Assembly: GCF_000423885.1 (NCBI RefSeq)
Contig: NZ_AUIV01000032.1
Coordinates: 1-32,711 of the forward strand
Direction of reading: 5' to 3'
From: Thermomonas fusca DSM 15424
GTDB taxonomy: Bacteria > Pseudomonadota > Gammaproteobacteria > Xanthomonadales > Xanthomonadaceae
Length of the DNA stretch: 32,711 nt
In this document: piece after piece, positions 31,117-32,711 of the stretch
Position numbering within the stretch: the first letter of the stretch is position 1
How the letters are laid out: each line of letters starts with the position of its first letter
Position numbers and translations under genes: made by a program
Notes under the pieces: model-generated
Told to the model about the DNA's origin: nothing
Databases searched by the model: none
The model's input: only the letters and a program-made list of their open reading frames with translations

Positions 31117-32274
31117 TCAGTGGTTGCCGGCGAACAGCTCGCGGCCGATCAGCATGCGGCGGATTTCGTTGGTGCCGGCGCCGATCGCGTACAGCTTGGC
31201 GTCGCGCAGCAGGCGGCCCGTCGCGAACTCATTGATGTAGCCGTTGCCGCCCAGCGACTGGATGGCTTCCAGCGCCACCTGCACCGCCGCTTCGGAGGCG
31301 TGCAACAGGCAGGAGGCGGCGTCGATGCGGCTCTTGTGGCCGGCGTCGTAGTCGCGCGCCACTTGGTAGGCAAAGGCGCGGCTGGACTGCAGCGACGTGT
31401 ACATGTCGGCGATCTTGGCCTGCATCAGCTCGAAGGTGCCGATGGCCTGGCCGAACTGGCGGCGCTCGCGCACGTAGGGCAGGGCGATGTCCAGCGCCGC
31501 CTGCATCAACCCGATGGGGCCGCCAGACAGGACGAGGCGCTCGGTGTTCAGGCCGCTCATCAGCACCTTGACGCCGTTGTTGAGCTCCCCCAGCACGTTC
31601 TCGGCCGGGATCTCGCAGTTCTCGAACACCAGCTCGCAGGTGTTGCTGCCGCGCATGCCCAGCTTGTCCAGCTTCTGCGCGGTGGAGAAACCCTTCATGC
31701 CCTTCTCGACGATGAAGGCGGTCATGCATTTGCTGCCCAGCTCGCGGCTGGCGGTGCGCATGTAGACGATCAGCACGTCGGCCTCGGGGCCGTTGGTGAT
31801 CCACATCTTGTTGCCGTTGGCGATCCAGGTGTCGCCCTTCAGTTCGGCGCGGCAGGCCATCGAGCCCACCACGTCGGACCCGGCGCCGGGCTCGCTCATC
31901 GCCAGCGCGCCCTTGAACTCGCCGCTGCACAGCTTGGGCAGGTATTTAGCCCGCTGGGCTGCGTTGCCGTTGGCGTACAGGTTGTTGACGCACAGGTTGG
32001 AATGCGCGCCGTACGACAGGCCGATGGCACCGGAGGCGCGACTGATCTCCTCCATCGCCACCAGGTGGGCCAGGTAGCCCAGCCCGCTACCGCCGTATTC
32101 GCCGGGAATGGTCATGCCCAGTAGGCCCATTTCGCCCAGCATCGGCCACAGCTCCTGCGGGAACCAGTTGTCCTCGTCCGCCTTGGCCGCGCGCGACGCG
32201 ATCTCGGTTTCGGCAAAACGGCGGACCGCCTCGCGCAGGGCATCGATGTCTTCGCCAAGGGGGAAGGGGCGCAT
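31117..32274 (-). CDS. ivd: Isovaleryl-CoA dehydrogenase
   Basis: 385 residues from the ATG at 32274, with GAGGA six bases ahead; a longer frame runs through the upstream terminator and is rejected. An FAD acyl-CoA dehydrogenase: A-M-S-E-P-G-A-G-S-D and W-I-T-N-G in the flavin region, R-Q-F-G-Q-A-I and Q-S-L-G-G-N-G-Y-I-N-E further on. The catalytic base is the Glu in G-L-N-T-E-R-L-V-L-S-G-G-P, the position special to isovaleryl-CoA dehydrogenases, and the usual MCAD Glu site is replaced (I-G-A-G-T-N-E-I-R-R). It oxidises isovaleryl-CoA in leucine breakdown. The rest of the leucine (liu) cluster would lie outside, beyond an IS insertion. Confidence 0.93.
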   Translation of the reverse strand: MRPFPLGEDIDALREAVRRFAETEIASRAAKADEDNWFPQELWPMLGEMGLLGMTIPGEYGGSGLGYLAHLVAMEEISRASGAIGLSYGAHSNLCVNNLYANGNAAQRAKYLPKLCSGEFKGALAMSEPGAGSDVVGSMACRAELKGDTWIANGNKMWITNGPEADVLIVYMRTASRELGSKCMTAFIVEKGMKGFSTAQKLDKLGMRGSNTCELVFENCEIPAENVLGELNNGVKVLMSGLNTERLVLSGGPIGLMQAALDIALPYVRERRQFGQAIGTFELMQAKIADMYTSLQSSRAFAYQVARDYDAGHKSRIDAASCLLHASEAAVQVALEAIQSLGGNGYINEFATGRLLRDAKLYAIGAGTNEIRRMLIGRELFAGNH

Positions 32275-32325
32275 GGGATTCCTCGAAAGAGTCGGAAGCC
32301 CGCTGGCGGCGGGCCGGATGTGGCA

Positions 32326-32331
32326 ATTGTA
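32326..32331 (-). promoter_or_regulatory. Possible -10 of the ivd promoter
   Basis: Minus strand TACAAT, one base from TATAAT, 52 bases before the ivd start. No good -35 hexamer lies at 16-18 bases, so an activator or a weak promoter is likely. Confidence 0.3.
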
Positions 32332-32363
32332 ATCGGCCCGCAACACGGACCTGGTGCTGCAAC

Positions 32364-32393
32364 AAAAACGCCCGGCAAGCCGGGCGTTTTTTT
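32364..32393. terminator. Bidirectional terminator between ivd and ISL3 transposase
   Basis: ACGCCCGGC-AA-GCCGGGCGT, a nine-pair stem with a two-base loop, flanked by five A on the left and seven T on the right. On the minus strand it would stop transcripts coming from the transposase before they enter the ivd promoter. Confidence 0.85.
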
Positions 32394-32396
32394 GGT

Positions 32397-32711
32397 TCAT
32401 CTCCCAACTCCGGGGAAGGCGGCCCGGATCTTGAGGAAGAAGTAGTCGTCATCGCGGTAGCCGTAAGCGATGCGCTTGATGACCTTGATGCGGTTGTTGA
32501 TGCCTTCGACGAGGCCGGTGTGCATCGGCCAGCGGACTCGGCTGAGGATGCCGCGCCAGTAGGGGCGCAGGCATTTGGCGAAGTGCATCAATGCCGGGAT
32601 GCCGCTTTCCCGGGCGTGGCGCAGCCATTGCGTCCAGGCGCGCCTCCAGGCCCAGGCGGTGGGTGCCGACCAGAGTGCCTTGAGTTGTTCCTTCATCACG
32701 TAGACCGCCAG
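32397..32711 (-). CDS. ISL3-family transposase, C-terminal part (5' end outside window)
   Basis: The frame is open to the window edge (three more in-frame codons before GTG/ATG at 32699/32696) and ends at TGA 32399-32397. About 104 residues are visible. The typical DDE_Tnp_ISL3 end is present: W-P-M-H-T-G-L-V-E-G-I-N-N-R-I-K at about residues 62-77, containing the third catalytic acid (Glu), then K-R-I-A-Y-G-Y-R-D-D and F-F-L-K-I-R-A-A-F-P-G. The stop is only four bases from the terminator, so the element's right inverted repeat must be very near or already lost. I cannot tell if the element is complete, as its body is outside. Confidence 0.88.
   Translation of the reverse strand: MAVYVMKEQLKALWSAPTAWAWRRAWTQWLRHARESGIPALMHFAKCLRPYWRGILSRVRWPMHTGLVEGINNRIKVIKRIAYGYRDDDYFFLKIRAAFPGVGR

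Overview
The window (about 67% G+C by eye) looks like the chromosome of a gammaproteobacterium of the Xanthomonadaceae/Lysobacteraceae (Lysobacter, Luteimonas, Thermomonas or Stenotrophomonas type). This is an inference from gene content: a class III PHB synthase beside pssA, a block of poly-HAMP chemoreceptors, the cheR-cheD-cheB order, and ISL3/IS91 elements of the types common there. No species can be named from sequence alone.

Region by region. (1) 1-3414 is a decayed accessory region. It holds the tail of an IS91-type transposase, a two-gene operon cut off at the IS junction, the C-terminal third of a UvrD-like (possibly Gabija GajB-like) helicase, a small exported protein and an SRAP/HMCES-type abasic-site protein. 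It abuts the 3' end of a tRNA-Ser(UGA) gene, the classic integration point of islands, and between them lie five helically phased CCCAAA repeats. (2) 3415-6675 is housekeeping: tRNA-Ser, a divergent Ni/Co-type repressor and CDF efflux pair (dmeR/dmeF) with its palindromic operator, a Nudix hydrolase and a zinc alcohol dehydrogenase. (3) 6676-13486 is a PHB (polyhydroxybutyrate) locus. An orphan LuxR-type response regulator and 3-hydroxybutyrate dehydrogenase lie divergent to a 3HB-oligomer hydrolase, followed by pssA, phaE, phaC and a small membrane protein with an HExxH motif. (4) 13790-29344 is a large chemotaxis block on the minus strand. (5) 29620-32711 holds a membrane diguanylate cyclase, isovaleryl-CoA dehydrogenase and the 3' part of an ISL3 transposase that runs off the window.

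The chemotaxis block reads as four transcription units, each preceded by a FliA (sigma28)-like promoter: cheW-mcp; porin-mcp; mcp-(GGDEF/EAL)-cheR-cheD-cheB; and a sensor-less mcp-like gene. The last four genes of the third unit overlap end to start. It thus combines receptors, the receptor-modifying enzymes (CheR methyltransferase, CheB methylesterase/deamidase, CheD deamidase), a c-di-GMP phosphodiesterase with a broken GGDEF site, and an outer-membrane porin. cheA, cheY and cheZ are not here, so this is an adaptation-and-receptor module that must work with a kinase encoded elsewhere. Features of most interest are the porin-receptor operon, the shared C-terminal GSVELF on CheD and the sensor-less receptor, the single receptor with a CheR-tethering pentapeptide, and the phased repeats beside tRNA-Ser.
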